From Metabacillus litoralis (lineage in GTDB: Bacteria; Bacillota; Bacilli; Bacillales; Bacillaceae), in NCBI RefSeq assembly GCF_020524045.1, contig NZ_JAIVKL010000001.1, forward strand, positions 496,001 to 560,000: a DNA stretch of 64,000 bases. Direction: 5' to 3'. Position 1 is the first letter of the stretch; every line of letters begins with the position of its first letter. A model generated the notes under the pieces. The model was not told where the DNA came from and made no database searches. It saw nothing but the letters and a program-made list of their open reading frames with translations. Of the stretch, positions 7,659-17,138 are shown one piece after another. The position numbers and the translations under genes were made by a program.

Positions 7659-8717
7659 TTGACCACATTGTTAAACAGACGGACTCTTTTAATCATTTTC
7701 ACCATTGTGATTATAGGAGCTATTGCATTTTTTATTCTACCTATTTCAGTACCACTTATTGTTGCATTTATTACTGCCCTCTTTCTTGAACCAGTTATAA
7801 GATTGCTTAAGCATAGAACAAAAATAAAAAGGCAATTGGCAGTACTAATTGTTTTTATATTATTTGTTATTTTAATAAGTGTTAGCGGCTATATCTTGTC
7901 AACAAAGGTGATTGGTGAGGTTGTCCAAATTGTAGATAACGCTCCTTCTTATATAAATGAAATAACAAAGGTTTGGGAAAACTTTCAAGACGATATTACA
8001 CTAACCACCCAAGATCTTCCACCTATTGTTGTTGATGAAGTAAGTAAACAAGTTACTAATTTTTTACAAAAAACACGAACTGAACTAACAAGCTATGTAA
8101 ATATAGAAAATGTGAAAACCATATTTACCAATATTCCAAATTACCTTGTAAACTTAATTGTATATTTAATTGCTTTGTTTTTATTTATGCTAGAGCTTCC
8201 TCGATTAAAAAAGAAATCCTATTCGTATTTAACCGATAAAACAGCTGAAAAAGTATCCTTTATGACTTCTAGGATGACTTATGTTGTTATGGGATTTATT
8301 AAAGCTCAATTTCTAGTCAGTATTATTATTTTTATAGTCTCATTAATTGGCTTATTGTTTATTGCACCTGAAATAGCATTAATAATGTCACTGATAATTT
8401 GGATTATCGATGTGATTCCTTTGATTGGTTCTATAATTATCATGGGACCATGGACGTTATATCATGTGATCACAGGAGATGCTGCACTAGCTGCACAGTT
8501 AGGAATCCTAACTGTCACACTTTTAGTCATTAGAAGAACAATTGAACCAAAAGTAATGGGAACACATATTGGACTCTCCCCTCTAGCTACTCTGATTTCA
8601 ATGTACTTAGGTTTAAAGCTTTTTGGGGTACTAGGTTTCTTTATAGGGCCAATGATACTAATAGTATACAATTCAGCACGTGAGGCAGGACTCATTAAAA
8701 TTAAGTTTAAAATATAA
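7659..8717 (+). CDS. ytvI: YtvI-like AI-2E family membrane protein
   Basis: 352 aa, about seven or eight transmembrane segments; four near the N- and mid-regions and a C-terminal block containing DVIPLIGS and the GxxxGL..LGFFIGP pattern of the AI-2E exporter family (PF01594). In Bacillus the YtvI branch is annotated as a sporulation integral membrane protein; the transported substrate is unknown. The TTG start at 7659 follows AAAGGGG by seven bases. A convergent terminator follows. Confidence 0.8.
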   Translation: MTTLLNRRTLLIIFTIVIIGAIAFFILPISVPLIVAFITALFLEPVIRLLKHRTKIKRQLAVLIVFILFVILISVSGYILSTKVIGEVVQIVDNAPSYINEITKVWENFQDDITLTTQDLPPIVVDEVSKQVTNFLQKTRTELTSYVNIENVKTIFTNIPNYLVNLIVYLIALFLFMLELPRLKKKSYSYLTDKTAEKVSFMTSRMTYVVMGFIKAQFLVSIIIFIVSLIGLLFIAPEIALIMSLIIWIIDVIPLIGSIIIMGPWTLYHVITGDAALAAQLGILTVTLLVIRRTIEPKVMGTHIGLSPLATLISMYLGLKLFGVLGFFIGPMILIVYNSAREAGLIKIKFKI

Positions 8718-8776
8718 TAAAGAATTCGTGAAAATTTATTGCTTGATAATTAACAACATCCAAAAAAAAAAGAACA

Positions 8777-8818
8777 AAATATAAAGGCAGAAGGAATGTT
8801 CTTCTGCCTTTATATTTT
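8777..8818. terminator. Bidirectional terminator between ytvI and GNAT gene
   Basis: Arms AATATAAAGGCAGAAG and complement with a 7-nt loop and A/T tracts on both sides. Confidence 0.9.
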
Positions 8819-8851
8819 CCCCTAATAAGAAAACCTCAGAATACTGATGAT

Positions 8852-9373
8852 TTATTCACCTTTTTTTTGCATCTCCCATGTTAAAAAATCTCCATCTTTC
8901 TTTACACAGATAAACCCAAGCTTATTATAGAGCTTTATTTTTTTTTGTTGTAGAACCTCACATTCTATTATAATTTTTTTTACTGCCTGTTGATATGTTA
9001 ACCAATCAATAAATGCATCAATAGCTTCATAGGCAATAGTTTCATCAATATCTTCCTCATCAATATGATAACTAAGTTCCACTAACCCTTCCTTCTTAGG
9101 CTTTCCTTGCATTAATAAATCACCAATGATTTTCTTTTGTTCATACAATATAATTAACCAAAAGCCACAATCAAGATCTTTTTCATCCGCTTCTAAATTT
9201 TCAATGCTTTCAATGTAATAAGGGATAAATCCTCTTACAACTGAAGTAGGCCAATATGATGGAATTTCTATTGGAGAACGTTTTTCTAACTCTTTCCTAT
9301 GAAAAATTAAAGACTTAGCAATATCAAGTGAACATGGAACAATCATTAATCGATTTGTTAATATTTCTATCAA
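8852..9373 (-). CDS. GNAT-family N-acetyltransferase
   Basis: 173 aa. The sequence follows the RimJ/RimL type: N-terminal strand LTNRLMIVPC, a central segment FWLIILYEQKKIIGDLLMQGKP, and a C-terminal KLYNKLGFICVKKDGDFLTW in which YNKLGF is the usual last acetyl-CoA contacting motif. The acetyl acceptor cannot be told from sequence. It is transcribed alone, with a GGGGAGCGAA ribosome-binding region. Not part of the B. subtilis order, so accessory. Confidence 0.85.
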   Translation of the reverse strand: MIEILTNRLMIVPCSLDIAKSLIFHRKELEKRSPIEIPSYWPTSVVRGFIPYYIESIENLEADEKDLDCGFWLIILYEQKKIIGDLLMQGKPKKEGLVELSYHIDEEDIDETIAYEAIDAFIDWLTYQQAVKKIIIECEVLQQKKIKLYNKLGFICVKKDGDFLTWEMQKKGE

Positions 9374-9402
9374 GCCATTCGCTCCCCTCTTACTAATTTA
9401 TT

Positions 9403-9705
9403 TTAATAAAAGAGATATGAATGATTATTAAAAAAATGCAAAAAGGTGAAAGTTTGTTCACCTAGCACCACCCATATTGTTTTCTTGAAGACATAGGATT
9501 TGTTAAACGTTTGATATTGATTTTCATAACAGCCATTCGCTTTACCAGAAAAAAAATCCTTTTTGCCAAGGAAATAGTAATAAAAATAATTACCGAATTT
9601 TCGAAAGGCTCTTCTTCCAAGACCTAAATTAATCTGTACGCCTGCGGATATTCCCTGTGATAAGGAGTTGTAGAAGATATGATATCTCATGACTTGCACT
9701 TTCAC
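9403..9705 (-). CDS. Uncertain small ORF, possibly with shifted C-terminus
   Basis: A 100-aa frame with basic, aromatic-rich sequence (RAFRKFGNYFYYYFLGKK, then FFSGKANGCYENQ). I do not recognise it. The coding-like part ends near 9470: a good terminator hairpin at 9444-9463 lies inside the frame, and the next frame gives a short ending KQYGWC and a stop immediately before the hairpin. The gene may therefore be shifted by one base near its end, either a true frameshift or a sequencing error. There is no strong ribosome-binding site at the first ATG; a second ATG lies five codons in. Confidence 0.4.
   Translation of the reverse strand: MKVQVMRYHIFYNSLSQGISAGVQINLGLGRRAFRKFGNYFYYYFLGKKDFFSGKANGCYENQYQTFNKSYVFKKTIWVVLGEQTFTFLHFFNNHSYLFY
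9436..9463 (-). terminator. Terminator inside the 3' end of the uncertain ORF
   Basis: Minus-strand stem AGGTGAA / TTCACCT with a 6-nt loop followed by TTTTTGC. Supports a minus-strand transcript ending here. Confidence 0.65.
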
Positions 9706-9755
9706 TCAAAATAAGACAAAATATCAACATTGAACTTTAACATATCTTTTAGAAA

Positions 9756-9917
9756 TGCTGTTTTTGATAACTTTGTTGTTTTAGAATCCTGATGGATACA
9801 ATTCTGTTAAAGTCTTGAGGCATCTTTTCTTCTACAAATTGCACCTATTATGAGAATGTTTAAAATGATTACAACAAACAAATGCGTCAGATAGTAACAA
9901 TTTTTCAGAAAAGAGCA
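9756..9917 (+). mobile_element. Repeat A MITE-like element (A3), diverged
   Basis: 162 bp; ends TGCTGTTTTTGATAAC and TTTTTCAGAAAAGAGCA are each mutated from the consensus. Flanks TTTAGAAA and CTTAGAAA match at 7 of 8 positions, still showing the target duplication. Confidence 0.72.
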
Positions 9918-9990
9918 CTTAGAAAAATCCTTAAAATAAAACGTAGGACAAACATCTAGAGTTTTAAAAACTAAATGGGCTACAAAGATA

Positions 9991-10026
9991 GAAAAAAGTG
10001 GTTTAGAATATATTATTCTAAACCAC
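9991..10026 (-). terminator. Terminator of ctaG–ctaM
   Basis: Arms GTGGTTTAGAATA and complement with a short loop; the minus-strand side continues into TTTTTTC. Confidence 0.85.
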
Positions 10027-10039
10027 CCTCAAAATATGT

Positions 10040-10507
10040 TTAAAAACCTAAGATTGCTTTTATTACAGATGTTGTTTCTCCACCACTGTAGAATACGTAA
10101 AGTAATAAATATACCGCAACACCTGTAATTCCAGTGAAAAACCAGATTATACTTGTAATCGGTCCTAATTTACGATGCTTTTCATAATTCTTTTTGTAAC
10201 CAGTTATTAAAGAGATTATTCCAAACACAGCTCCTACTGTAGCTAAAGTAATATGGAACACAAGAAAAACAGTGTAATAAATTTTAATATCATCAGGACC
10301 ACCAAAGGCAGTGTTACCAATAAATATTGTCCTAGAAGCATAAATAATAAAGAAAATAACAGCAAAAATAGCAGCTAGTGTCATCACTTTAATATGTGCA
10401 TTTATGTTACGTTTTCTAATAAGATACCAGCCAATCGCTACTGAAATAGCACTTAACACAATAAATGTCGTACTAATAGTAGGTAAAATAGGAATTGATG
10501 AACTCAT
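10040..10507 (-). CDS. ctaM: CtaM-like DUF420 membrane protein (YozB family)
   Basis: 155 aa from ATG 10507 after AAGGAAAGGAA. Four or five transmembrane segments; conserved His residues sit in NAHIKVM, VFHITLA and EKHRKLG. The DUF420 family includes CtaM of Staphylococcus aureus, needed for maturation of heme-copper terminal oxidases. The gene is next to ctaG and the caa3 operon, which supports a role in oxidase assembly, probably heme or copper delivery; that detail is inference. B. subtilis has its DUF420 gene (yozB) elsewhere. Confidence 0.83.
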   Translation of the reverse strand: MSSSIPILPTISTTFIVLSAISVAIGWYLIRKRNINAHIKVMTLAAIFAVIFFIIYASRTIFIGNTAFGGPDDIKIYYTVFLVFHITLATVGAVFGIISLITGYKKNYEKHRKLGPITSIIWFFTGITGVAVYLLLYVFYSGGETTSVIKAILGF

Positions 10508-10601
10508 AATATTTCCTTTCCTTATCATAAGATAAACGATTTCTACATTGCAGATAAAAAAAATGTTAAATAACGACTAAAGTGCATTCACCCTTTACTC
10601 A

Positions 10602-11501
10602 TTATTTTATAGGGTCTAAAGAATAATCTTTATATTCTTGTTGATCTTTTTCACGCTCTTTACGAGCCCATTGGAAGAAAATATAAGCAAGTATTGTACC
10701 ATATACAATTTCTTGAATAATCTTCATTAACACGCCACCTAATTGCTGATCTTCTACTGTTGGCAATGTATTAAACATATCAGGTCCTGTTAAATTTAAA
10801 CCTGCAAGCATATCAGAAGGAACACATAGCTGTAAAGCGTTTATCCATGCTTGTGGTTCTGAATATGTTAAATATAGGGGATCTGTAGCAAATATAATTA
10901 ATGCGCATGCTGGAGTTAACAAAACACCATCTGCAAAGATATAACCTACCTTTTTAATACCTGTAATTGATTTCCAACCTGGCAAGGTATTTAATAATGG
11001 CCACCACATTGACATTGCACCAATAAAGATAATAGTAGTCATTATTGAATGATAAAGAGGATCTGTTTTCACAAAATCAAAAACTAATGGGACATGATAA
11101 AGTGAAAAAACTCCATTAAAGAAAATAAGAGCAATAATAGGCTTGGAAAGTAGCGTAAATACAGGCTTAATAACAGGGCGATATAAGATAAATTCCCATA
11201 ACCAATTAGGTATACCCAAGATTAATAAAGGTGGTACAACTAAATATAAGATTGCCATTTGAGTCATATGTGCACTAAACATAATATGACCTAATAAATC
11301 AACAGGGCTCCCTTTACTTATATAAAGTGATAAAATTGCTGATACGAATATTACTTTCTGCTTTGTAGTTACTGGTGTACTATTCTTAAACTTTGTACGC
11401 CATGGTCCGATCACCATAAAAAATAATGTTGTTATGATTAATAAAATAATTAAGAAATAAGGACTCCATAATGCTCGAAATCCAAATATATCAAAGCTCA
11501 T
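10602..11501 (-). CDS. ctaG: CtaG, caa3 oxidase assembly factor
   Basis: 299 aa integral membrane protein with about seven segments, matching the caa3_CtaG family: [16 protein letters not shown] at the N-terminus, [14 protein letters not shown] and [10 protein letters not shown] carrying conserved histidines, and [11 protein letters not shown]. In B. subtilis CtaG is required for formation of the CuA/CuB-containing caa3 oxidase. It lies downstream of ctaF but after a repeat-filled gap of about 670 bp and the ctaF terminator, so it probably has its own promoter here. Confidence 0.93.
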   Translation of the reverse strand: MSFDIFGFRALWSPYFLIILLIITTLFFMVIGPWRTKFKNSTPVTTKQKVIFVSAILSLYISKGSPVDLLGHIMFSAHMTQMAILYLVVPPLLILGIPNWLWEFILYRPVIKPVFTLLSKPIIALIFFNGVFSLYHVPLVFDFVKTDPLYHSIMTTIIFIGAMSMWWPLLNTLPGWKSITGIKKVGYIFADGVLLTPACALIIFATDPLYLTYSEPQAWINALQLCVPSDMLAGLNLTGPDMFNTLPTVEDQQLGGVLMKIIQEIVYGTILAYIFFQWARKEREKDQQEYKDYSLDPIK

Positions 11502-11968
11502 CTATAAATCAGCTCCTTAAACTAGTCCTTCCCGACTATTATACACTTCACAATTTAGTCTATCAATGAACGTTCTATGACAAATCAGAAATAAAGCTGA
11601 GGAACTATATTATATAAGAAAAACGCGATGTGACAATCACTATGAGAATATAAAAATAGAGGGTGAATGATTCATCATTTTTCTCTTAAATTAAAATCCG
11701 ATAAATGAGATATTTCCTTTCTAGCTAATGACACCTTTAACTAGTCATATATAGGTATAGATTTTCACTTTCTTGATCATACAGGTCTACTTTCGTAAAC
11801 TTTACTGCTATATAGTTTAGTTTACCAAAAGTAGATTTACGCTACAGCTCTTTGCGCCTGCTGTGTCCCAAAGCTCCCACTACTCTCGCAGGTATCTGAT
11901 ACCTTTCACTTTAATAAACCCTAATCCGTTTGTACGTAAGAGCTATAAAAACAACATTCTTTGAGAAA
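11502..11968. other. Repeat-rich gap upstream of ctaG
   Basis: Contains the ctaG promoter region and, at about 11786-11925, a decayed hybrid repeat: the left part (TTCGTAAACTTTACTGCT) resembles the end of repeat A, while the right part (GCAGG..TCTGATACCTTTCACTTTAA) resembles the right part of repeat B. No gene seen. Confidence 0.45.
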
Positions 11969-12100
11969 GGCTCTTTTCTGAACAATTGTTGCTATGCAAC
12001 CAAAATTTATAGTGAAAACAGTGTTTTTTCACCGATAAGGGTACTATTTTATGAAGGAAAGATGCCACTATTAAAAGCAACAAAGTTTGCGAAAACAGCC
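11969..12100 (-). mobile_element. Repeat A MITE-like element (A4), perfect target duplication
   Basis: 132 bp in reverse orientation, GGCTCTTTTCTGAAC to GCGAAAACAGCC. It is flanked on both sides by TTGAGAAA (11961-11968 and 12101-12108), an exact 8-bp duplication. About 30 bp shorter than full copies. Confidence 0.9.
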
Positions 12101-12120
12101 TTGAGAAAAGAGCCTGAAGC

Positions 12121-12155
12121 AAAAAGGACAATCAGCTAAAGCTAATTGTCCTTTT
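12121..12155 (-). terminator. Terminator of the ctaBCDEF operon
   Basis: Minus-strand stem AAAAGGACAATTAGC / GCTGATTGTCCTTTT with a 4-nt loop and T-rich tail, just after the ctaF stop. Confidence 0.9.
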
Positions 12156-12170
12156 CTATCATTTTAAAGA

Positions 12171-12503
12171 TTACCACCAAATGATTGTTACGAATGTTAA
12201 TACAGTTAATGCTGCAACCCCTACACCAGAGTATAAGAATAATGCTGGTGTTTCGTGTCCTTTATGGCTCATGTGCATGAAATAATAAAGCTGAAAAATA
12301 ACTTGAATTACTGCTAATGTAATAATGAATGGAATTTTAAATGATTCACCAATTCCATCGTATCCTACAGCAATAAAAGCAACGATTGTTAAGAAGATCA
12401 TCATTGCAAATGTCACAATTTGATGTTTCATATCTTCTGCATTTTTCTTACGACGATATTTTAAATCTACTTTAGGGTTTGCTGAATTATGATTATTTGC
12501 CAT
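12171..12503 (-). CDS. ctaF: Cytochrome caa3 oxidase subunit IV
   Basis: 110 aa, three predicted membrane segments, sequence QLYYFMHMSHKGHE typical of cytochrome c oxidase subunit IV (CtaF) of Bacillus. A small accessory subunit that stabilises the CuB site of subunit I. It begins four bases after the ctaE stop and is the last gene of the operon. Confidence 0.93.
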   Translation of the reverse strand: MANNHNSANPKVDLKYRRKKNAEDMKHQIVTFAMMIFLTIVAFIAVGYDGIGESFKIPFIITLAVIQVIFQLYYFMHMSHKGHETPALFLYSGVGVAALTVLTFVTIIWW

Positions 12504-12507
12504 CAGT

Positions 12508-13134
12508 TTATCCCACCATTCCCATTAAGTATACAACTGTAAAGATAAACACCCATACAACGTCAATGAAATGCCAGTAAAGACTAGCTACATAATATTT
12601 AGGTGCATTGTATAAGCTTAATCCACGTTTTGCATTGCGAACGATTAAAGTTGTAATCCACAACAAACCGAAAGCCACGTGAAGTCCATGTGTTCCTACT
12701 AGTGTATAAAAAGCTGATCCTAGAGCACTACTTGTGATCGTAAATTCAAATTCATGTATATAATGATTGAACTCATATATTTCAAGCAATAGAAACGCTA
12801 AGCCTAACAAAACTGTAATAATTAACCACAATTGCATTTTAGCAAAATTGAAGTTCTTCATATGATACATTGCGTATACACTTGTTAAACTTGAAGTTAA
12901 GAGTAACATTGTCGCTACGAATACAAGTGGAAGCTCAAATAGTTCTTGAGTCGATGCACCGCCTGCAGTTGATTCTCTTAATGCAAGAAATGTTGCAAAG
13001 AGACTTGCAAAGAGCACAGTCTCTCCACCAAGAAATAACCAAAAGCCTATAAATTTATTTTTACCTTCGAGGGTAGCTTTTTCAGGCGCTGCAGGAAAAG
13101 TCTCTGCTGTTAATTTTTCTTCAACATTTGCCAT
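12508..13134 (-). CDS. ctaE: Cytochrome caa3 oxidase subunit III
   Basis: 208 aa, five membrane segments, with WLFLGGETVLFASLFATF, TLVGTHGLHVAFGLLW and YWHFIDVVWVFIFTVVYL, the hallmarks of heme-copper oxidase subunit III. Its start codon overlaps the ctaD stop by one base (TAATG), which implies coupled translation with the catalytic subunit. Confidence 0.95.
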   Translation of the reverse strand: MANVEEKLTAETFPAAPEKATLEGKNKFIGFWLFLGGETVLFASLFATFLALRESTAGGASTQELFELPLVFVATMLLLTSSLTSVYAMYHMKNFNFAKMQLWLIITVLLGLAFLLLEIYEFNHYIHEFEFTITSSALGSAFYTLVGTHGLHVAFGLLWITTLIVRNAKRGLSLYNAPKYYVASLYWHFIDVVWVFIFTVVYLMGMVG

Positions 13135-14999
13135 TATGCTTTCCCTCCTTTATCTTCATTCATTAAATCTTCTTTATGGATGTGATATCCATGGTCATCA
13201 ATAATTGAACGTAAGAACATTGAAATAAGTGTAATGCTAAAGCCTACAAATATTGCTACAATACCCCAACCATGTTCTTCACGATACATCAATCCAAATG
13301 AAACGATGAATAATCCAAATGACATAATTAACGGTAGGATTGATCCATTAGGCATATGAATGTCACCTAGAGGTTCAGCAGGTGTCATTTCTTTTTTACC
13401 TTCCATTTTTTCAATCCAAAGTGCATCTAAACCACGAACAAGTGGAGTTTGTTTAAAGTTATATTCAGGTGGTGGTGACGGGATTGCCCACTCAAGTGTA
13501 CGCCCATCTTCCCAAGGATCGATTCCAACCTTTTTACCTTTAACAGATGTAATGACGATGTTAACAAGTAATAAGATTGTTGCAGCCGCCATTAGGAATG
13601 CACCAATTGTACTCACAAAGTTCGCTATATCTAATCCTTGTCCAGGTAGGAATGTGAATACACGTCGTGGCATACCCCATAATCCTAAAAAATGCTGGAT
13701 AAAGAAAGTTAGATGAAAACCTGTAAAGAATAAAGCAAAAATAATGTAGTTTAATTTTTCATTAAGCATTTTCCCAAACATCGTTGGCCACCAGTATATA
13801 GCACCCGCGAATAAAGAAAATACTACTCCACCAACGATTACATAATGGAAGTGAGCTACTACGAAATACGTATCATGATATTGATAATCTGCCGCTGCTG
13901 CTGCTAACATAACACCAGTTACTCCACCCATTACAAATGTAGGAATAAATGCAACAGACCATACCATTGGAGATGTAAATCTAATTGATCCACCCCATAT
14001 CGTAAATAGCCAGTTAAATATTTTAATACCAGTTGGCACGGCAATTGCCATTGTTGCAACCGCAAAGATTGCATTTGCAATTGGACCTAGACCAGTTGTG
14101 AACATATGATGTGCCCAAACCATGAAGCCTAAGAAACCAATTAACACTGTTGCAAATACCATTGAAGAGTAACCAAATAAACGTTTTCTTGCAAATACAG
14201 GAAGAATATCAGAGAAAATACCGAATGCAGGTAAAATCAAGATATAAACTTCAGGGTGTCCAAAAATCCAGAATAAATGCTCCCAGATTACTGTATTACC
14301 ACCCAGTGCAGGGTCAAAGAATGCTGTACCGAATAAACGATCAAACATAAGTAAAGCTAAACCTACTGTTAAAGCTGGGAAAGCAAATAAGATAAGTGCA
14401 GATGCTACAAATGTAGTCCAAGTAAATAATGGCATACGCATGTAAGTCATACCAGGTGCACGCATATTAATGATCGTTACAAGAAAGTTAATTCCCGCTA
14501 TCAGCGTACCTAAACCCGATACCTGTAATCCTAGTAAGTAAAAATCGACTCCATGACCAGGTGAATGTAACGCTAATGAAGCATAAGATGTCCAACCAGC
14601 GTCAGGTGCTCCACCTAAAAACCAACTTAAGTTTAAAAATACCCCACCGAAGAAGAATAACCAAAAACCTAATGAGTTTAAAAATGGAAACGCAACATCA
14701 CGAGCTCCTATTTGTAATGGCACAACTGCATTCATTAATGCAAATAATAATGGCATAGCAGCTAGGAAAATCATTGTCGTTCCGTGCATGGTTAAAATTT
14801 CATTATAAAGACCAGCACTAACAAAGTCATTGTTTGGAACTGCTAGCTGAATACGGATCAGCATTGCTTCTAATCCACCAACAAGGAAGAAGAAGCCACC
14901 GGATATCAGGTAAAGGATAGCGATTTTTTTATGGTCAACTGTAGTTAAGTAATCCCATAAAGTTGCACCAATCCCCTTTTTCTGAGTTAACGTGCTCAC
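13134..14999 (-). CDS. ctaD: Cytochrome caa3 oxidase subunit I, catalytic
   Basis: 621 aa, matching Bacillus CtaD. It has 14 or so membrane helices and holds the low-spin heme, heme a3 and CuB. Visible ligand motifs: MHGTTMIF (heme a ligand His), WIFGHPEVYILILPAFG (CuB His and the cross-linked Tyr), VWAHHMFTTG (two CuB His) and VVAHFHYVIVGG (heme a3 and heme a His). Reduces O2 to water while pumping protons. GTG-free ATG start after GGAGGTAAC. Second catalytic gene of the operon, 32 bases after ctaC. Confidence 0.97.
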   Translation of the reverse strand: MSTLTQKKGIGATLWDYLTTVDHKKIAILYLISGGFFFLVGGLEAMLIRIQLAVPNNDFVSAGLYNEILTMHGTTMIFLAAMPLLFALMNAVVPLQIGARDVAFPFLNSLGFWLFFFGGVFLNLSWFLGGAPDAGWTSYASLALHSPGHGVDFYLLGLQVSGLGTLIAGINFLVTIINMRAPGMTYMRMPLFTWTTFVASALILFAFPALTVGLALLMFDRLFGTAFFDPALGGNTVIWEHLFWIFGHPEVYILILPAFGIFSDILPVFARKRLFGYSSMVFATVLIGFLGFMVWAHHMFTTGLGPIANAIFAVATMAIAVPTGIKIFNWLFTIWGGSIRFTSPMVWSVAFIPTFVMGGVTGVMLAAAAADYQYHDTYFVVAHFHYVIVGGVVFSLFAGAIYWWPTMFGKMLNEKLNYIIFALFFTGFHLTFFIQHFLGLWGMPRRVFTFLPGQGLDIANFVSTIGAFLMAAATILLLVNIVITSVKGKKVGIDPWEDGRTLEWAIPSPPPEYNFKQTPLVRGLDALWIEKMEGKKEMTPAEPLGDIHMPNGSILPLIMSFGLFIVSFGLMYREEHGWGIVAIFVGFSITLISMFLRSIIDDHGYHIHKEDLMNEDKGGKA

Positions 15000-15030
15000 A
15001 GTGTTACCTCCTTTTCATTTCACTAAAAAA

Positions 15031-16110
15031 TTAATTACTTGAGACCTTAAGCCCCATTAAATATTCAGTAAGAGCGTCAAGCTCTTGATCAGACAATTTT
15101 GGATAAGTGTTTGTCATCTTATTGCCTGGTTTGTATGTTTCTGGATCTTTCAACCAATTACGGATGTTTTGCGCATCATGTGGAAGAATACCAGCTACAC
15201 GTGCACGTTCACCAAATGTCGCTAAGTTAGGTGCTGTTCTTGCTGCTGCAGGACGTTCGTCAGTTGGAGAAACTGCGTGACAAGCAATACATCCTTTTTC
15301 TTCAAATAATTGTTCTCCTTGTACAGCTAAATCAGTAGAAGCTACTGCTTGAGCACCTTCCATATCAGAGATCCATTGGTCAAATTCATCTCTAGATATT
15401 GCTTTAACTTTAAAGTCCATTAAACCATGTGAAGGGCCACATAGCTCAGCACATTTACCGTAGAAATATTCTCCGGCTTGGTCTGCTCTTTCAGAATCAA
15501 ATGATAACCACATTTGATTTACATTTTCTGTATTAGTATCCATCTTACCACCGGCAGAAGGAATCCAGAAAGAATGCTTAACATCAGAAGCAATTAAGTT
15601 AAAATAAACTTTTTCATCTGTTGGAACAATTAAATCTTGACTAGTCACTACTCCATAGTCAGGATACTCAAATTCCCACCAGTAAAGATTCGCTCTTACA
15701 TTGACAACTATTGCATCTTCAGCTTTTCGACTTTCATCCTCAATAGCATCCACTTCTGCAAGTTTAAACGTTGCAGAAACAACTGGAACTGTTAAGACAA
15801 GTAGTAAAAGAATCGGTATAACTGTCCAAATAATTTCGAGCTTATGATTCCCTTCCACTTGAACAGGAATGTTGTTTTCTTCCCCTTTACGTCTACGGAA
15901 TTTAATGACAACGTAAATGAAGATTACTGTTACGACTGCAATGACTACAACCATAATTAGTGTACTAAGCACCATTAAGTCATATTGCATATCCGCTACT
16001 TCTCCAGCAGGTTTAAGTGTGGAAAGAAACGGTTCACCACAGCCGGCTAAGAAAAGCGTCAACATTGCAAATAATGGAAGCAGACGCCATTTTGTCAGCC
16101 ATTTTCTCAT
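15031..16110 (-). CDS. ctaC: Cytochrome caa3 oxidase subunit II with fused cytochrome c
   Basis: 359 aa lipoprotein: signal ending LFLAGCGEP with lipidated Cys, two membrane helices, a periplasm-side cupredoxin domain with the CuA centre (CAELCGPSHGLM preceded by SFWIP), and a C-terminal cytochrome c domain with CIACHAVS (heme c, CxxCH) and a downstream Met in KPGNKMTNTYP. It therefore accepts electrons from cytochrome c and is of the caa3 type. AAAGAGGGGTTTG precedes the ATG. Confidence 0.97.
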   Translation of the reverse strand: MRKWLTKWRLLPLFAMLTLFLAGCGEPFLSTLKPAGEVADMQYDLMVLSTLIMVVVIAVVTVIFIYVVIKFRRRKGEENNIPVQVEGNHKLEIIWTVIPILLLLVLTVPVVSATFKLAEVDAIEDESRKAEDAIVVNVRANLYWWEFEYPDYGVVTSQDLIVPTDEKVYFNLIASDVKHSFWIPSAGGKMDTNTENVNQMWLSFDSERADQAGEYFYGKCAELCGPSHGLMDFKVKAISRDEFDQWISDMEGAQAVASTDLAVQGEQLFEEKGCIACHAVSPTDERPAAARTAPNLATFGERARVAGILPHDAQNIRNWLKDPETYKPGNKMTNTYPKLSDQELDALTEYLMGLKVSSN

Positions 16111-16208
16111 AGCTTAATCAAACCCCTCTTTCAGTAATTTGAAATTCCTATCATTTTTAATAAGGAACTCTTTTTATAAATAAATTCTTTTAAGAAAGAA
16201 TTTCAACA

Positions 16209-17138
16209 TTAAACAATGGTAAAAAGCACCATTGAGACGAACAAGATTGTTAAATAATTTATGGAGTAAACAAACATTTTTGTTGCCCATTTCATCTCTT
16301 GTTCTTTGTTTTTGAAATTTTTAATTCCCATGACAATCCAGCCAATATTAAGCAAAGTTGCTAAAATGACAAAACCAATACCTAATTCATATAAATAAAA
16401 CGGTAAAGGTAATAGACAAACAATCCATACCATAATCTGACGTTTTGTAATATCAAATCCATGTACGACAGGTAGCATAGGAATATTTGCAGCGCGATAC
16501 TCTTCTGTTCTTCTCATTGCTAATGCTAAGAAGTGTGGTGGCTGCCAAATAAACATAATTAAAAATAGTACCCAAGCGATAACACTTAAATTTGCATCAA
16601 TAGCAGCCCAACCGATTAATGGAGGAACAGCACCAGACACACTGCCAATCACAGTATTAATAGTATATAGTCGTTTAGACCACATTGTATAAAGAAAGAC
16701 ATATGTTACAACACCAACTAAAGAGATAAGTGTTGCAGTTAATGTCGTCATTAACATAAACGTAATTCCTATTGTTAACAAAAAGATTCCGATCCATAAT
16801 GCATGTATTGGATTCATCTTACCTGTTACAGTAGGTCGATCTTTTGTTCTTTCCATAAGATGATCTATATCACGATCATAATAGTTATTAATAGCACAAG
16901 ATCCAGCAATGACTAAAGAAGAACCAATCATTGTGAATAATACTATATCTATATTTGTTAAAAACCCTTTACCACTAAAGTAAAGCGCTAGCCAAATACC
17001 TGTAAATGTTGTGATGGCGTTTGAATTAACAATTCCCACTTTTATTAGTGCTAAGAACTCTTTCCAAACGGTTGTTTCACGCATATCACTAGAATGCTGC
17101 TTAAGCGTAGCATCATCCAAAACTTTCGTGTTAGCCAA
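16209..17138 (-). CDS. ctaB: Protoheme IX farnesyltransferase (heme O synthase)
   Basis: 309 aa, seven to nine membrane helices, UbiA prenyltransferase superfamily. The farnesyl diphosphate-binding motif is [19 protein letters not shown], and a second aspartate-rich loop contains [17 protein letters not shown]. Converts protoheme IX to heme O, the substrate of CtaA. First gene of ctaBCDEF, divergent from ctaA as in B. subtilis, with GGAGGTAAAG before the ATG. Confidence 0.96.
   Translation of the reverse strand: MANTKVLDDATLKQHSSDMRETTVWKEFLALIKVGIVNSNAITTFTGIWLALYFSGKGFLTNIDIVLFTMIGSSLVIAGSCAINNYYDRDIDHLMERTKDRPTVTGKMNPIHALWIGIFLLTIGITFMLMTTLTATLISLVGVVTYVFLYTMWSKRLYTINTVIGSVSGAVPPLIGWAAIDANLSVIAWVLFLIMFIWQPPHFLALAMRRTEEYRAANIPMLPVVHGFDITKRQIMVWIVCLLPLPFYLYELGIGFVILATLLNIGWIVMGIKNFKNKEQEMKWATKMFVYSINYLTILFVSMVLFTIV

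Noticed and set aside
8462-8695. 77-codon ORF opposite ytvI
   Set aside because: Antisense shadow of a well-supported coding region with no signals of its own. The same applies to long antisense frames over pdhC, pdhD, ctaD, typA and rnjA.
11930-12139. 69-codon ORF and its antisense counterpart
   Set aside because: Both lie over repeat A4 and the ctaF terminator; no ribosome-binding site.
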